The notes beneath the pieces are model-generated. The model had not been told where the DNA came from and did no database searches. It saw nothing but the letters and a program-made list of their open reading frames with translations. DNA of 64,000 nucleotides from Streptomyces sp. ISL-96 (lineage in GTDB: Bacteria > Actinomycetota > Actinomycetes > Streptomycetales > Streptomycetaceae), in the NCBI RefSeq assembly GCF_018614035.1, contig NZ_JAGGPA010000035.1, positions 62,001 to 126,000 of the forward strand. Direction: 5' to 3'. Below are positions 25,311-33,676 of the stretch, piece by piece. Both the position numbers and the translations under genes were made by a program. Position 1 is the first letter of the stretch; each line of letters starts with the position of its first letter.

Positions 25311-27153
25311 GGCACGGTGTGGTTGACTCAGCCAGGGCTTCTTCCAGCCCTTCATCGAAAACGATCTGTGCGTGCCGGGACGCGGTGGTGTCCAGGTGCG
25401 CGGTCTTGGGGTCGTCCACGTCGGTGAAGCGGACGAAGGCGGCGAGGGCTGCGGACACGAGGTCGCGTTTGCCGACGAGGCTGCAGGCGATGCACTTGTG
25501 TTCGCGGTCCCGCAGTGTCTTGTTGACGCGCTCGCCGCACAGGCAGTGCTGGGACAGGGCCGTTGACCAGGTGGAGGCGCGGACGAGCCGCCCGCCTGCC
25601 GCCCCGCACTCGTTCTCCAGAACGGAGATGAGCATTCCTGGCGTGGTCTGGGACAGGCGCTTGCCCCACAGCCGGTACCAGGTGCGGATGTCGCAGTCCT
25701 CCACGACCAGCACGGGCCCGTGGGCGGCGATGATCTCGCGGGCCACGGTGCGGGCGCGATGGCGACGGTGTTCCGCCATGGAGGCAGCGTGCTCGGCCTG
25801 GCGGGCGCGCAGCTGCCGGTAGTTCGCCGACAGCCGGTCGCGGCGGAACGCCTGTTTCGGCACCCCGTCCGTGCGGGCAGCACGAGCGCCACCCGGCGTG
25901 GTGACCTGCTTCGCCGGCAGCCCCTTCGCGGTCCGCCGCTCGGCCCTGACCTTCTGCTTCTTCGACAGCCCATACTGCGCGGTGTTCGTCGCCCGGCGGG
26001 AGCGTTCCAGCGCCCGCGCACGGCCCCGCCGCTTCCTGGCGGCTTTTTCCAGCCGTGTCTTCTCCTCGTCGGTCAGCACGACCTCGGACGATTCCGGGGT
26101 GCCGTCCTTCGGGTCGAGGCTGGCGGGGAAAGAGACGACGGACAGGTTGGAGACGTTGCCGTCCACCCCGCCGATCCGGTCGAGCTGGGCGGCCTGCTCG
26201 CGCATCTGCTGGACGGCCGGGGAGGTGTATCCGGGGCCGAGGATCATCAGGTGCGCCTCGTACACCCAGCCGCCCGGCGCGGACGCCTTGCGGCGGCGCA
26301 CGAGGTCCACCTTGTGCCAGCGGCCCGGATTCGACAGGAAGTGCTGTACGCGCTCCCACTGGCCCGCGCCTTGGGGGATGCGGACAGGGAGAACGAGGTC
26401 ACCGTGTTCGCTGTCAGGGCCTCCGGAGAAGACGACGGCGAGGGGGCCGGTGTGGTCCCACCAGGTGGCCTTGCGCGTCGCGGGCTTGCCGGACGCGGTG
26501 GTCTTGCCTGTGGGTACCTTGCCATCCGTGATGATCGGCTTCGGCATCCGGCGGGGCTGCATCAGCTCGTGCTGGCCGCCGTCGGTGTAGGTCATGACAT
26601 GGCCGTGGAGGGTGCCGATGAGGCGGAAGGTCTCCCACTTGTTGACGGTGGTGTGGGAGCGGGCGCGGCCGGGGATGCGGGTGAAGTCGTGCCGGCGTCC
26701 CACCTTCGGGCGTCCGTGCCGCTTGCCGGTCGCGTCGGGGAACAGGTGCCGCTGGACGCCGTTCCACACCTCGTCGGCCATGTGCATCGCCAGGGCCTTG
26801 GAGGCGTGGTGCCCCAGGTGCCCGGAGTCTTCCAGGTGCCTGTATGCGCAGCGCTCCAACGCTTCGCGGGACAGGCCGAGGCGCTGCCGCACGGCCTTCG
26901 CGCCCTGTTCGTTGCGCTCGTGGTACGCGGCCCAGTAGGCATCGACCTTGGCGCGGGCGTCCCGCTGCACGGCCCGCTTGAGCGAGCCCATCGCGCCGAA
27001 CAGCTTCTCCACGCGGGCCAAATCGGCCGGGTTGGTGACGGCCAGCGGCAGCACCATCACCGACACCATCCCGTCGTCGGGCTTCTTCCACTTCGGGGCC
27101 TTGTTCTTTCCCCGGAACTTCCGCTGCGGCTGGGCAGCCTGCATGACCGTCAC
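25135..27153 (-). CDS. oversized TnpB-like RuvC nuclease (672 aa)
   Basis: GGGAGGTGA lies 5 nt before the ATG. About 330 residues precede RuvC-I, against about 190 in ordinary TnpB, so the recognition lobe is enlarged. RuvC-I 'GGVDGNVSNLSVVSF' (Asp), RuvC-II 'VLVVEDCDIRTWY' (Glu), zinc ribbon 'CLCGERVNK...CIAC', RuvC-III 'GKRDLVSAALAAF' (Asp): the catalytic set is complete. The final 75 residues are R/P/T-rich, contain codons for perfect hairpins and end QLTLW at the element edge. Probably an RNA-guided nuclease; no TnpA is present. Divergent to a small HTH gene. Confidence 0.75.
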   Translation of the reverse strand: MTVMQAAQPQRKFRGKNKAPKWKKPDDGMVSVMVLPLAVTNPADLARVEKLFGAMGSLKRAVQRDARAKVDAYWAAYHERNEQGAKAVRQRLGLSREALERCAYRHLEDSGHLGHHASKALAMHMADEVWNGVQRHLFPDATGKRHGRPKVGRRHDFTRIPGRARSHTTVNKWETFRLIGTLHGHVMTYTDGGQHELMQPRRMPKPIITDGKVPTGKTTASGKPATRKATWWDHTGPLAVVFSGGPDSEHGDLVLPVRIPQGAGQWERVQHFLSNPGRWHKVDLVRRRKASAPGGWVYEAHLMILGPGYTSPAVQQMREQAAQLDRIGGVDGNVSNLSVVSFPASLDPKDGTPESSEVVLTDEEKTRLEKAARKRRGRARALERSRRATNTAQYGLSKKQKVRAERRTAKGLPAKQVTTPGGARAARTDGVPKQAFRRDRLSANYRQLRARQAEHAASMAEHRRHRARTVAREIIAAHGPVLVVEDCDIRTWYRLWGKRLSQTTPGMLISVLENECGAAGGRLVRASTWSTALSQHCLCGERVNKTLRDREHKCIACSLVGKRDLVSAALAAFVRFTDVDDPKTAHLDTTASRHAQIVFDEGLEEALAESTTPCQNTPRGAGRVAVPRQRGTSAHRTAGRRPRATPDETRPVRDHAGKPGTRPGCNPQLTLW

Positions 27154-27231
27154 CTCCCCTCTCAGAATTAGCTGACATACGACACATTAGATGAGTAGTT
27201 CAGCTATGGCAAACGACGTAGAATGGGGTCT

Positions 27232-27426
27232 ATGGCTATTAAGATTCCTGGATACGAAGACGCGAAGCAGGCAGCGCAGCGACTCAAGGTCACCGTGCAG
27301 CACGTCTACAACCTCAACAGCAGTCGCGCCGACTTCCCCGCCCCCGTCTACGTCGGGCGCACCCCCCTGTGGCCGGTTGACCGACTGGACGCGTGGCGGG
27401 AAGCCCACCCGAAGCGGGGAGATTAA
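27232..27426 (+). CDS. small helix-turn-helix protein (excisionase/AlpA-like)
   Basis: 64 aa, MAIKIPGYEDAKQAAQRLKV. 'DAKQAAQRLKVTVQHVYNLNS' is an HTH and 'FPAPVYVGRTPLWPVDRLDAWREAHP' the wing typical of MerR-like excisionases (e.g. 'p-P-x-x-x-G...lW...D-v-x-a-W'). TAGAAT (27219-27224) lies 7 nt before the ATG, a leaderless promoter. It is divergent from the TnpB-like gene and shares its promoter region, so it probably represses or directs that gene. IS607 resolvases carry a similar HTH, but no recombinase domain follows here. Confidence 0.75.
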   Translation: MAIKIPGYEDAKQAAQRLKVTVQHVYNLNSSRADFPAPVYVGRTPLWPVDRLDAWREAHPKRGD

Positions 27427-27464
27427 CTGACCTTTCCTGAACGGGAAGTAGTTGACCTAATGCG

Positions 27465-28130
27465 TTGTTCTGTCCGTTCGTGTCAAAGATCAACGTCACC
27501 AGTCTGCGACCACGATCCCTCCTGCACTGGACCGGCCTCCCGGTCAAAGCGTTCCTCGCCCTGGTCGCATGGCGCACCAACCTCACCAACCGTCAACTCT
27601 CCGACCTCTTCGGCGTCGGCGTCGCGACCGTGCACCGCATCATCGACCGGCTCACACCGTTGATCGCCCAGCTCCTCGACCCGCCCGACGACCGCCGGTC
27701 AGAGCTGTGGGTCGTGGACGGCACCCTCATCCCCCTGCACGACCAGACCAAGACGGCGAAGTCGAAGAACTACCGGCGCTCGGTGAACGTCCGGTTCACC
27801 TTCCGCGCCCGCGACCGGCGCGTCATGGCCGTAGGTGACGCTTGGCCAGGCAACCGCAACGACATCATCGTCTTCCGAGCCACCATGGCCGAGCAGGTCG
27901 CCGGACACCGCCTGACCATCGGAGACGGTGCATACCGCAGCGCGCCCGAGGTCATCACCAGCCGCAACAAGAGCAAGCCGTTCGCCAAAAGGCGGGCGCG
28001 GGCTGAACACGGCATCGCCCGCCTCAAGGACTACCAAGTGCTACGCCAGCACCGCCGACGCGGCGACACGATCAACCAGACCAGCCGCGCCGTGGCCGCA
28101 CTCCACAACCTTAAGATCGACCACGCATGA
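27465..28130 (+). CDS. IS5-family DDE transposase
   Basis: 221 aa in the frame from a TTG; the true N-terminus may have been altered by the upstream insertion. An N-terminal HTH ('LTNRQLSDLFGVGVATVHRIID') precedes a DDE_Tnp_4-type domain. The acidic residues are in 'WVVDGTLIPL' (D), 'IGDGAYRS' (D) and 'RAEHGIARLKDY' (E). It ends two bases before the right terminal repeat. The N-terminal 50 residues look slightly short compared with full IS5-type transposases (250-270 aa), so activity is uncertain. Confidence 0.85.
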   Translation: MFCPFVSKINVTSLRPRSLLHWTGLPVKAFLALVAWRTNLTNRQLSDLFGVGVATVHRIIDRLTPLIAQLLDPPDDRRSELWVVDGTLIPLHDQTKTAKSKNYRRSVNVRFTFRARDRRVMAVGDAWPGNRNDIIVFRATMAEQVAGHRLTIGDGAYRSAPEVITSRNKSKPFAKRRARAEHGIARLKDYQVLRQHRRRGDTINQTSRAVAALHNLKIDHA

Positions 28131-28138
28131 TTTACGGA

Positions 28139-29391
28139 TCAAGTCTTAGCAGCCGCTGGTTGTTTTACGTCGTCCATCGTCCGCCAGGACGGGAAGACCA
28201 CCGGGCTCAGCGTCGCAAGGAAGTACGCCCCGCCGACCACCAGCAGCGCCGTCACCAGCCCCGCCTCCTGGACGAGCAGCCCCGCCGCGAGACCGCCCAG
28301 CGGCATGGTCAGCTCGCAGCCGGCCGTGGCGACGCCGCCGACGCGGCTGCGCAGCTCCTGCGGGACGCGTTCGTACGTCACCGTCGTCAGGATCGGGTTG
28401 AGCATCCCGGCGGCCAGACCGCTCGCCGCCATCGTCACGGCCAGCGCGGCCGTTCCGTCCGCGACTGCGGCGACGACGAAGCGCGGCAGCCCGCAGAGCA
28501 GGAACGCGACCGTGAAGACGGCCCGGCGCGGGAATCGCTCGCCGACCGCGCCGTAGAGCAGGGCCCCGAGCAGCGCGCAGCCGCCGAAGACCGCGGCGAG
28601 CAGGCCCAGGTCGGTCGCGCCGCCCAGGTTGTCCTTGGCGTGGACGGGCAGGAGGACCGCACTCCAGCCCTGGTCGAGGCCGTTGGTGAGCATCACCATC
28701 AGCACCATGGCCAGGAGGAGGCGGTGGCGGAGGAGGAAGACGTAGCCTTCGCGGAGTTCTGTGCGGTTTCGCGAATGAGGCCGGTGCCGCGGCCTTCTGC
28801 GGCTCGGCCGCCCGTACGCCCCGTACCCCCGCCGCGACCAGCAGCGCCGATGTCGCGAACGTCGCCGCGTCGAGCAGCAGCACCGCCTCCGCACCGAACA
28901 GTGCGATCAGTACGCCCGCGAGCGCGGCCCCGATCATGCGGGCCCCGCGCGAGACACCCTCGAAGAGGCTGGCGGCGCGGGCCAGGGTGGTGCCGGCGTG
29001 GGCGGCGAGGTCGGGGACCAGGACGGAGCGGGCTGTCATGCCGGGCGTATGGGCGAGGCCGCCGAGCGCCATCAGGGCGCACAGCATCCAGAACTCCAGC
29101 GCGCCGGCGTAGTGCAGCAGTGGGATCGCGCCGACGGCGAGGCCGCACACCAGGTCGGAGGCGACGGAGACGCGGCGGCGGCCGATCCGGTCGATGAGGG
29201 GCCGCCGACGAGCGCGGAGACGACGACCGGCAACGTCGCGCAGAAGGCCACGACGCCGGCCCGGCCGGCGCTGCCCGTGGTCTCGAGCACGAACCACGGG
29301 ACGCCGATCATGGTGAGTGAAGTACCGGCTATGGAGATGGTGTTGGCGGCCAGTACGGCCGCGAAAGGTTTTCTTCCCCCTGGGCGGTCAT
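28139..29391 (-). pseudogene. MFS transporter gene broken by three frameshifts
   Basis: Pieces of one MFS protein lie in different frames. 'AAVLAANTISIAGTSLTMIGVPWFVL' needs a shift from the ATG at 29391. Another shift near 29202 ('VGGP' then 'LIDRIGRRRVSV') fits one lost base. A third near 28770 leads to 'RTELREGYVFLLRHRLLL'. The ATG overlaps the stop of the small upstream gene (ATGA), confirming the original start. The stop codon (TGA, 28139) now lies inside the terminal repeat of the 3-kb insertion. Likely an efflux pump formerly under ArsR control. Sequencing error cannot be excluded. Confidence 0.8.
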
Positions 29392-29579
29392 GCGATACGG
29401 GCCGGCCGGGCGGGAGGGTGCTGGGCGAGGCGCAGGCCGATCTCGACCATGGTCCAGCCGAGGCGGGTGCGCAGGGGGTGGCGGGGCGCCGGGCGGGGGA
29501 TGCGGGCGTACTGGGTGGCCTGGGCGTGCAGTTCGGCGGCGCGCTGGTGGTGGAGGCGGAGGTGTATGTCCGGGTGCAT
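29388..29579 (-). CDS. small conserved protein between ArsR regulator and MFS genes
   Basis: 63 aa, MHPDIHLRLHHQRAAELHAQ and ending RPARIA. It is rich in His and Arg with a helical pattern ('HHQRAAELHAQATQYARI', 'RLGWTMVEIGLRLAQ'). Similar small proteins occur in Streptomyces without known function. It stops within the ATG of the MFS gene (ATGA overlap), so it belongs to an ArsR-small protein-MFS operon. Confidence 0.65.
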   Translation of the reverse strand: MHPDIHLRLHHQRAAELHAQATQYARIPRPAPRHPLRTRLGWTMVEIGLRLAQHPPARPARIA

Positions 29580-29595
29580 GGCGGGAGGGTTCCTC

Positions 29596-30198
29596 TCAGT
29601 CCGTGGGGTGGCGGGGGAACGAGTGTGTATGCAGGCGGACTTGGGCGGAGCCTTCGTCGGACAGTCCGTGGTAGCTCATGACGAGCGCGTGCATCTTCTC
29701 GTTCAGCTCCTTCAGCTGCTCAGGGGTGAGCTGGAGCGTGAAGTCGCTCATGTCCGAGCTGCCGGCCCACTCCTCGGGCCATTCGCGCGAGGTGGCGAGC
29801 CAGGTGCCGAGCTCCTGGGTGTGGGTGTTCGCGATCTCGTGCAGGAAGAGGTCCGCGGCTCCGCGTACGGCGGGGTCGGGGCTGCGGTGCAGCTCCCTGC
29901 TGAAGGTGGTTCCTTCCTGCGCCGCCTTCCACCACCGCTCGCGGCCCTTGCCGCGCTCCGGGTCGTCCTCGACGAAGCCGTGGGAGGCGAGCTGGCGCAG
30001 GTGGTAGCTGGTGGCTCCGCTGGACTCGCCCAGCCGGTCGGCCAGTTGGGAGGCGGTGGCGGGGCCGTCGTGGCGGAGGGACGCCAGCAGCTGGATGCGG
30101 AGGGGGTGGGCGAGGCCGCGCAGTGAACGGGCGTCCAGGGTGCGGGTGTTGAGTGCGGGGTGCTCTGGGTGGGGCGTTGGCTCGGGCTGCGTGGGCAT
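29596..30198 (-). CDS. ArsR-type winged-helix transcriptional regulator
   Basis: 200 aa from MPTQPEPTPHPEHPALNTR. wHTH: 'RGLAHPLRIQLLASLRHDGPATASQLADRLGESSGATSYHLRQLASHGFVEDD'. A helical C-terminal domain with 'LTPEQLKELNEKMHALVMSYHG' would dimerise or bind ligand. There is no CxC metal site, so it is the large non-metal type. A perfect palindrome at 30213-30234, just before the gene, is the likely operator. It presumably represses the downstream (now broken) efflux gene. Confidence 0.87.
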   Translation of the reverse strand: MPTQPEPTPHPEHPALNTRTLDARSLRGLAHPLRIQLLASLRHDGPATASQLADRLGESSGATSYHLRQLASHGFVEDDPERGKGRERWWKAAQEGTTFSRELHRSPDPAVRGAADLFLHEIANTHTQELGTWLATSREWPEEWAGSSDMSDFTLQLTPEQLKELNEKMHALVMSYHGLSDEGSAQVRLHTHSFPRHPTD

Positions 30199-30212
30199 GC
30201 CCTTACCGTAGG

Positions 30213-30234
30213 CTTGCAAAGAATGCTTTGCAAG
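30213..30234 (-). promoter_or_regulatory. palindromic operator of the ArsR-MFS operon
   Basis: CTTGCAAAG-aatg-CTTTGCAAG: perfect 9-bp arms, 15 bp upstream of the regulator start. AT-richer than its surroundings. Probable autorepression site. Confidence 0.7.
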
Positions 30235-30260
30235 CACTTCGTTGCAACCTCTTCTTTGCG

Positions 30261-30746
30261 TCAGCCCGGCCGGTCCGCCGCGGCCTGCTCGACGAGCGGG
30301 ATGATCCGCAGCGGCACGGGGTTCTCCATGACGATCGCCGTGGAGGCCCGCACGATGCCCTCAAAGCCGACAACCCGGTCGATCACCCGTTGGAGATCGG
30401 CGTTGGAGCGGGCGACGAGGCGGCAGAGCATGTCGCCGTGCCCGGTCGTGGTGTGCAGTTCCAGGACCTCCGGGACGGTCGTCAGATGCGCCCGTACGTC
30501 GGCTCCCTGGCCCTGTTTGATCTCCAGCGTCGCGAACGCCGTCACCGGATAGCCGAGCGCGGCCGGATCGACGTCCGGGCCGAATCCGCGGATCACTCCA
30601 TTGGACTGGAGGCGGTCCATCCGCGCCTGTACGGTCCCGCGCGCCACGCCCAGGCGGCGCGACGCCTCCAGCACTCCGATCCTCGGCTCGCGCGCCAGCA
30701 GCACGATGAGCCGGCCGTCGAGTTCGTCGATACCGTCGGTGGACAT
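30261..30746 (-). CDS. Lrp/AsnC-family regulator next to hppD
   Basis: 161 aa from MSTDGIDELDGRLIVLLARE. AsnC HTH: 'EPRIGVLEASRRLGVARGTVQARMDRLQSNGVI'. The RAM/ACT domain has 'ALGYPVTAFATLEIKQGQ' and 'GHGDMLCRLVARSNADLQRVIDRV'. It is divergent from hppD, a conserved Streptomyces arrangement, so control of tyrosine degradation is likely. The intergenic 30830-30900 holds AT-rich 'attgc...gcaaactattgcgca' repeats that suit an Lrp-type site. Confidence 0.88.
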   Translation of the reverse strand: MSTDGIDELDGRLIVLLAREPRIGVLEASRRLGVARGTVQARMDRLQSNGVIRGFGPDVDPAALGYPVTAFATLEIKQGQGADVRAHLTTVPEVLELHTTTGHGDMLCRLVARSNADLQRVIDRVVGFEGIVRASTAIVMENPVPLRIIPLVEQAAADRPG

Positions 30747-30909
30747 GGGGTACCCGCCTCCTGATGCTTCCGATGCTTCTTCCGATGCCTCGCGACGACC
30801 CTGAGCATCCTGTACAGATCGCACGCTCATTCTCGTGAGTCAGTGGGCATATTGCCCAGCATTTCAGCAAACTATTGCGCAGCTTGCGATACGGAGAGAG
30901 TCTGCCGAC

Positions 30910-32058
30910 ATGACTGAGACCACGCACCACACCACCCCCAGCACCGCGCGTGAGGCCGATCCCTTCCCGGTCAAGGGAATGGACGCGGTCGTCTTCGCCG
31001 TCGGCAACGCCAAGCAGGCCGCGCACTACTACTCGACCGCCTTCGGCATGAAGCTCGTCGCCTACTCCGGACCGGAGAACGGCAGCCGCGAGACCGCGAG
31101 CTACGTCCTGGCCAACGGCGCCGCGCGCTTCGTCCTCACCTCCGTCATCAAGCCCTCCACGGACCGTGGGCGCTTCCTGGCCGACCACGTCGCCGAGCAC
31201 GGCGACGGCGTCGTCGACCTCGCCATCGAGGTCCCGGACGCCCGCGCCGCGTACGCCTACGCCGTCGAGCACGGAGCGCGCGGCCTCGAAGAGCCGCACG
31301 AGGTCAAGGACGACCACGGGGTTGTCGTCCTGGCCGCGATCGCGACGTACGGCTCGACCCGGCACACCCTCGTCGAGCGGTCCCGTTACAACGGCCCGTA
31401 CCTCCCCGGCTTCGTCGCCGCCAAGCCGATCGTCGAGCCGCCGGCCAAGCGCACCTTCCAGGCGATCGACCACTGCGTCGGCAATGTCGAGCTCGGCAAG
31501 ATGAACGAGTGGGTCGCCTTCTACAACAAGGTCATGGGCTTCACCAACATGAAGGAGTTCGTGGGCGACGACATCGCCACCGAGTACTCCGCGCTCATGT
31601 CGAAGGTCGTCGCGGACGGCACCCTGAAGGTGAAGTTCCCGATCAACGAGCCCGCGATCGCGAAGAAGAAGTCGCAGATCGACGAGTACCTGGAGTTCTA
31701 CGGCGGCGCCGGCGTCCAGCACATCGCGCTCGCCACGAACGACATCGTCGCGACCGTACGCAGCATGCGGGCGGCCGGAGTCGCGTTCCTGGACACCCCC
31801 GACTCGTACTACGACACCCTCGGCGAGTGGGCGGGCGAGACCCGGGTGCCGGTGGAGACCCTGCGCGAGCTGAAGATCCTGGTGGACCGCGACGAGGACG
31901 GCTACCTGCTGCAGATCTTCACCAAGCCGGTCCAGGACCGGCCGACCGTCTTCTTCGAGATGATCGAGCGGCACGGGTCGATGGGCTTCGGCAAGGGCAA
32001 CTTCAAGGCACTCTTCGAGGCGATCGAGCGCGAGCAGGAGAAGCGCGGCAACCTCTGA
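30910..32058 (+). CDS. hppD: 4-hydroxyphenylpyruvate dioxygenase
   Basis: 382 aa from ATG 30910, with GGAGAG upstream. It converts 4-hydroxyphenylpyruvate to homogentisate in tyrosine catabolism, also the source of ochronotic pigment. It has two VOC domains: N-terminal 'DAVVFAVGNAKQAAHYYSTAFGM', C-terminal 'AIDHCVGNVELGKMNEWVAFY'. The Fe(II) ligands are His188 (IDHCVG), His271 (VQHIALA) and Glu350 (FFEMIER). The C-terminal gate helix 'GKGNFKALFEAIEREQEKRGNL' is complete. Confidence 0.96.
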   Translation: MTETTHHTTPSTAREADPFPVKGMDAVVFAVGNAKQAAHYYSTAFGMKLVAYSGPENGSRETASYVLANGAARFVLTSVIKPSTDRGRFLADHVAEHGDGVVDLAIEVPDARAAYAYAVEHGARGLEEPHEVKDDHGVVVLAAIATYGSTRHTLVERSRYNGPYLPGFVAAKPIVEPPAKRTFQAIDHCVGNVELGKMNEWVAFYNKVMGFTNMKEFVGDDIATEYSALMSKVVADGTLKVKFPINEPAIAKKKSQIDEYLEFYGGAGVQHIALATNDIVATVRSMRAAGVAFLDTPDSYYDTLGEWAGETRVPVETLRELKILVDRDEDGYLLQIFTKPVQDRPTVFFEMIERHGSMGFGKGNFKALFEAIEREQEKRGNL

Positions 32059-32169
32059 GGCTGCCCGCGGGTGAGTGCGCGCGCCGCGCGTGCTCCGTGG
32101 GCCGCGTGTGCTGCGTGCGCGGCCCTGCGCGCCCCTGACCATGGGGGCGCAGGGCCGCTATCGTGAGTC

Positions 32170-33108
32170 ATGGCCATGACTAGCATCAGCGCGAGCACGA
32201 GTGACGAGCGCATCAACTTAGCGGTGCCGTCGACGAGATGGCACTGGAAGAAGCAGCTCAGACACACCACCGTCCTCCAGTCCTTCGCCTTCGACGACTC
32301 CCGCAAGCGGCTGTACGTCGTCCAGGTGATGCAGGGCGGAATCAAGCTTCCGGGCGAGTCCCGGGCGTACACCGGCACAGAGCGGCGGCAGCGCGGCGAC
32401 ATGTGCCTGAACCAACTCGACCTCAGCGGCACCCGGTTGGGGCACATGTATCTGCTCGGGCACGGGCACGGCGTCGGCATGGGCGTCGAGCGGGACGCGG
32501 CCGGGGCGACCTGGATCTGGACCGAGTCGGACGGGCGGGTCGCGGAGTCCGGGGCGTTCGGGCGCGGCATCACACGGTTCCGGTTCGTGGACCGCAAGGT
32601 ACGCGGCAGTTCGGCGGACTCCACCCGCTACCCCGTCCCCGGGTCCACCGCGAACCAGCCGTCCGTCGACATGAGCCGCAAACGCATAGCCGTCCGCCAC
32701 CGCATCGACGGCAAGGTCCGCTACCGCGTCTTCTCCCTCGCCCACGCCGTCGCCGGCAACTTCTCCAAGCCCCTCCACGACTTCGCACAGGCCGCCGCCC
32801 ACCCGGACCCGGACATCGACTTCCAGGGCTTCGCGCTGCACGGCAACTACCTGTACCAGCTGGCCGGTGAGCCGTACGGGCCCACCAATCCGCCCTCCGG
32901 GCACGGCAACGCGTACGTCTCCTGCATCGACATCCGCACCGGCAGCCTCGTCCAGCGCACCCGCACCGAGGCCGGCTACTCCCTCGACCACCGCGAACCG
33001 GAAGGCCTCGCCGTACGGCGCACCAGCAAGCCGCAGCTGTGCATGGGCTTCGCCTCGGGGGAGCCGGGCGCGCGCAGGTACTCGATCTACTACAAGCAGC
33101 ACGCATAA
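32170..33108 (+). CDS. predicted beta-propeller protein, 'phage baseplate/TagC-like' type
   Basis: 312 aa from ATG 32170 (TATCGT at 32159-32164, 5 nt before it; the ATG at 32176 also possible). The sequence has repeated Trp/Tyr-rich blades ('LQSFAFDDSRKRLYVVQVMQ', 'GVERDAAGATWIWTESDGRV', 'GFALHGNYLYQLAGEPYG'). Such proteins are annotated in actinobacteria as phage baseplate or teichoic-acid C-like, on weak grounds. No signal peptide. There are no phage genes nearby. Function unknown. Confidence 0.7.
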   Translation: MAMTSISASTSDERINLAVPSTRWHWKKQLRHTTVLQSFAFDDSRKRLYVVQVMQGGIKLPGESRAYTGTERRQRGDMCLNQLDLSGTRLGHMYLLGHGHGVGMGVERDAAGATWIWTESDGRVAESGAFGRGITRFRFVDRKVRGSSADSTRYPVPGSTANQPSVDMSRKRIAVRHRIDGKVRYRVFSLAHAVAGNFSKPLHDFAQAAAHPDPDIDFQGFALHGNYLYQLAGEPYGPTNPPSGHGNAYVSCIDIRTGSLVQRTRTEAGYSLDHREPEGLAVRRTSKPQLCMGFASGEPGARRYSIYYKQHA

Positions 33109-33117
33109 GCTCCTGGC

Positions 33118-33399
33118 ATGGCCAGGATCAACGACGTGGGCGGCATGCAGGGCTTCGGGCCCGTCGACACCACCGACGACACAGAGCCCTTCCACGCGGA
33201 CTGGGAGGCGCGGGTCTTCGCCCTGAACGGCGCGCTCATCGCCCAGAAGGTCTACAACCTCGACGAGTTCCGCGACGCCGTCGAGACGATGCCGCCCGCG
33301 GAGTACCTCGCGGCTTCGTACTACGAGCGGTGGTTCTTCGCTATCCGGACTCTCCTGGAGCGCAAGGGCGTTGTCGCGGCGGGCGAGCTCGATGACTGA
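33118..33399 (+). CDS. nitrile hydratase beta-subunit N-terminal half (separate subunit)
   Basis: 93 aa, MARINDVGGMQGFGPV, the hallmark N-terminus of NHase beta subunits. It continues 'FHADWEARVFALNGALI' and 'YYERWFFAIRTLLERKGVV' as in full beta subunits (about 220 aa), then stops. The next gene supplies the C-terminal half. The three genes 33118-34269 overlap and form one operon. Split-beta enzymes of this family are known (thiocyanate hydrolase ScnABC, toyocamycin nitrile hydratase ToyJKL). Confidence 0.85.
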   Translation: MARINDVGGMQGFGPVDTTDDTEPFHADWEARVFALNGALIAQKVYNLDEFRDAVETMPPAEYLAASYYERWFFAIRTLLERKGVVAAGELDD

Positions 33400-33676
33400 C
33401 GCCGACCGCTACGCGCCGGGCGCGCACGTCCGCACCGTCCACCACGACCCGCCGCACCACACCCGCCTGCCGCGGTACGCCCGCGGCAAGCGCGGCACGG
33501 TCATCGAGCCGGAGGGCCGGGCGCCGCTGGCGGACATCCGCTCCCAGGGGCGCACCGACTGCCCCGTGGAGCAGGTGTACGCGGTGCGGTTCGCGGCGCG
33601 GGACCTGTGGGGTGAGGGTGATCATTACGTGGTTCTGGACCTGTTCGAAAGCTACCTGGAGGACGACCAGCCGTGA
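33392..33676 (+). CDS. nitrile hydratase beta-subunit C-terminal half (separate subunit)
   Basis: 94 aa from the ATG overlapping the previous stop by 8 nt. SH3-like barrel: 'YAPGAHVRTVHHDPPHHTRLPRYARGKRGTVI' and 'QVYAVRFAARDLWGEGDHYVVLDLFESYLE', the standard end of NHase beta. This is a natural gene split, not a frameshift: both halves have start codons and a clean overlap. It overlaps the alpha gene by GTGA. Confidence 0.85.
   Translation: MTDADRYAPGAHVRTVHHDPPHHTRLPRYARGKRGTVIEPEGRAPLADIRSQGRTDCPVEQVYAVRFAARDLWGEGDHYVVLDLFESYLEDDQP

Larger units (their letters stand above)
25112..28153. mobile_element. 3-kb insertion: IS5-type element with an embedded TnpB-like/HTH module
   Basis: A 22-bp perfect inverted repeat bounds the region (25112-25133 and 28132-28153; inner core agacttgatccgtaa). 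The IS5-type transposase stops 2 nt before the right repeat, as in IS5 elements. The TnpB-like gene and HTH gene occupy the left 2.3 kb, so they probably form a separate module inserted near the 5' end of the IS5 copy (right edge somewhere in 27427-27480). Part of the repeat (gctgcta) lies in host genes, so the exact IS ends and any target duplication are unclear. Confidence 0.65.

Noticed and set aside
27465..28130. IS5 transposase and TnpB-like gene as one IS607-type element
   Set aside because: No serine recombinase; the transposase has a DDE-type core instead.
33118..33676. Nitrile hydratase beta split as a frameshift
   Set aside because: Both halves have starts, stops and a regular overlap, and split-beta enzymes are known.
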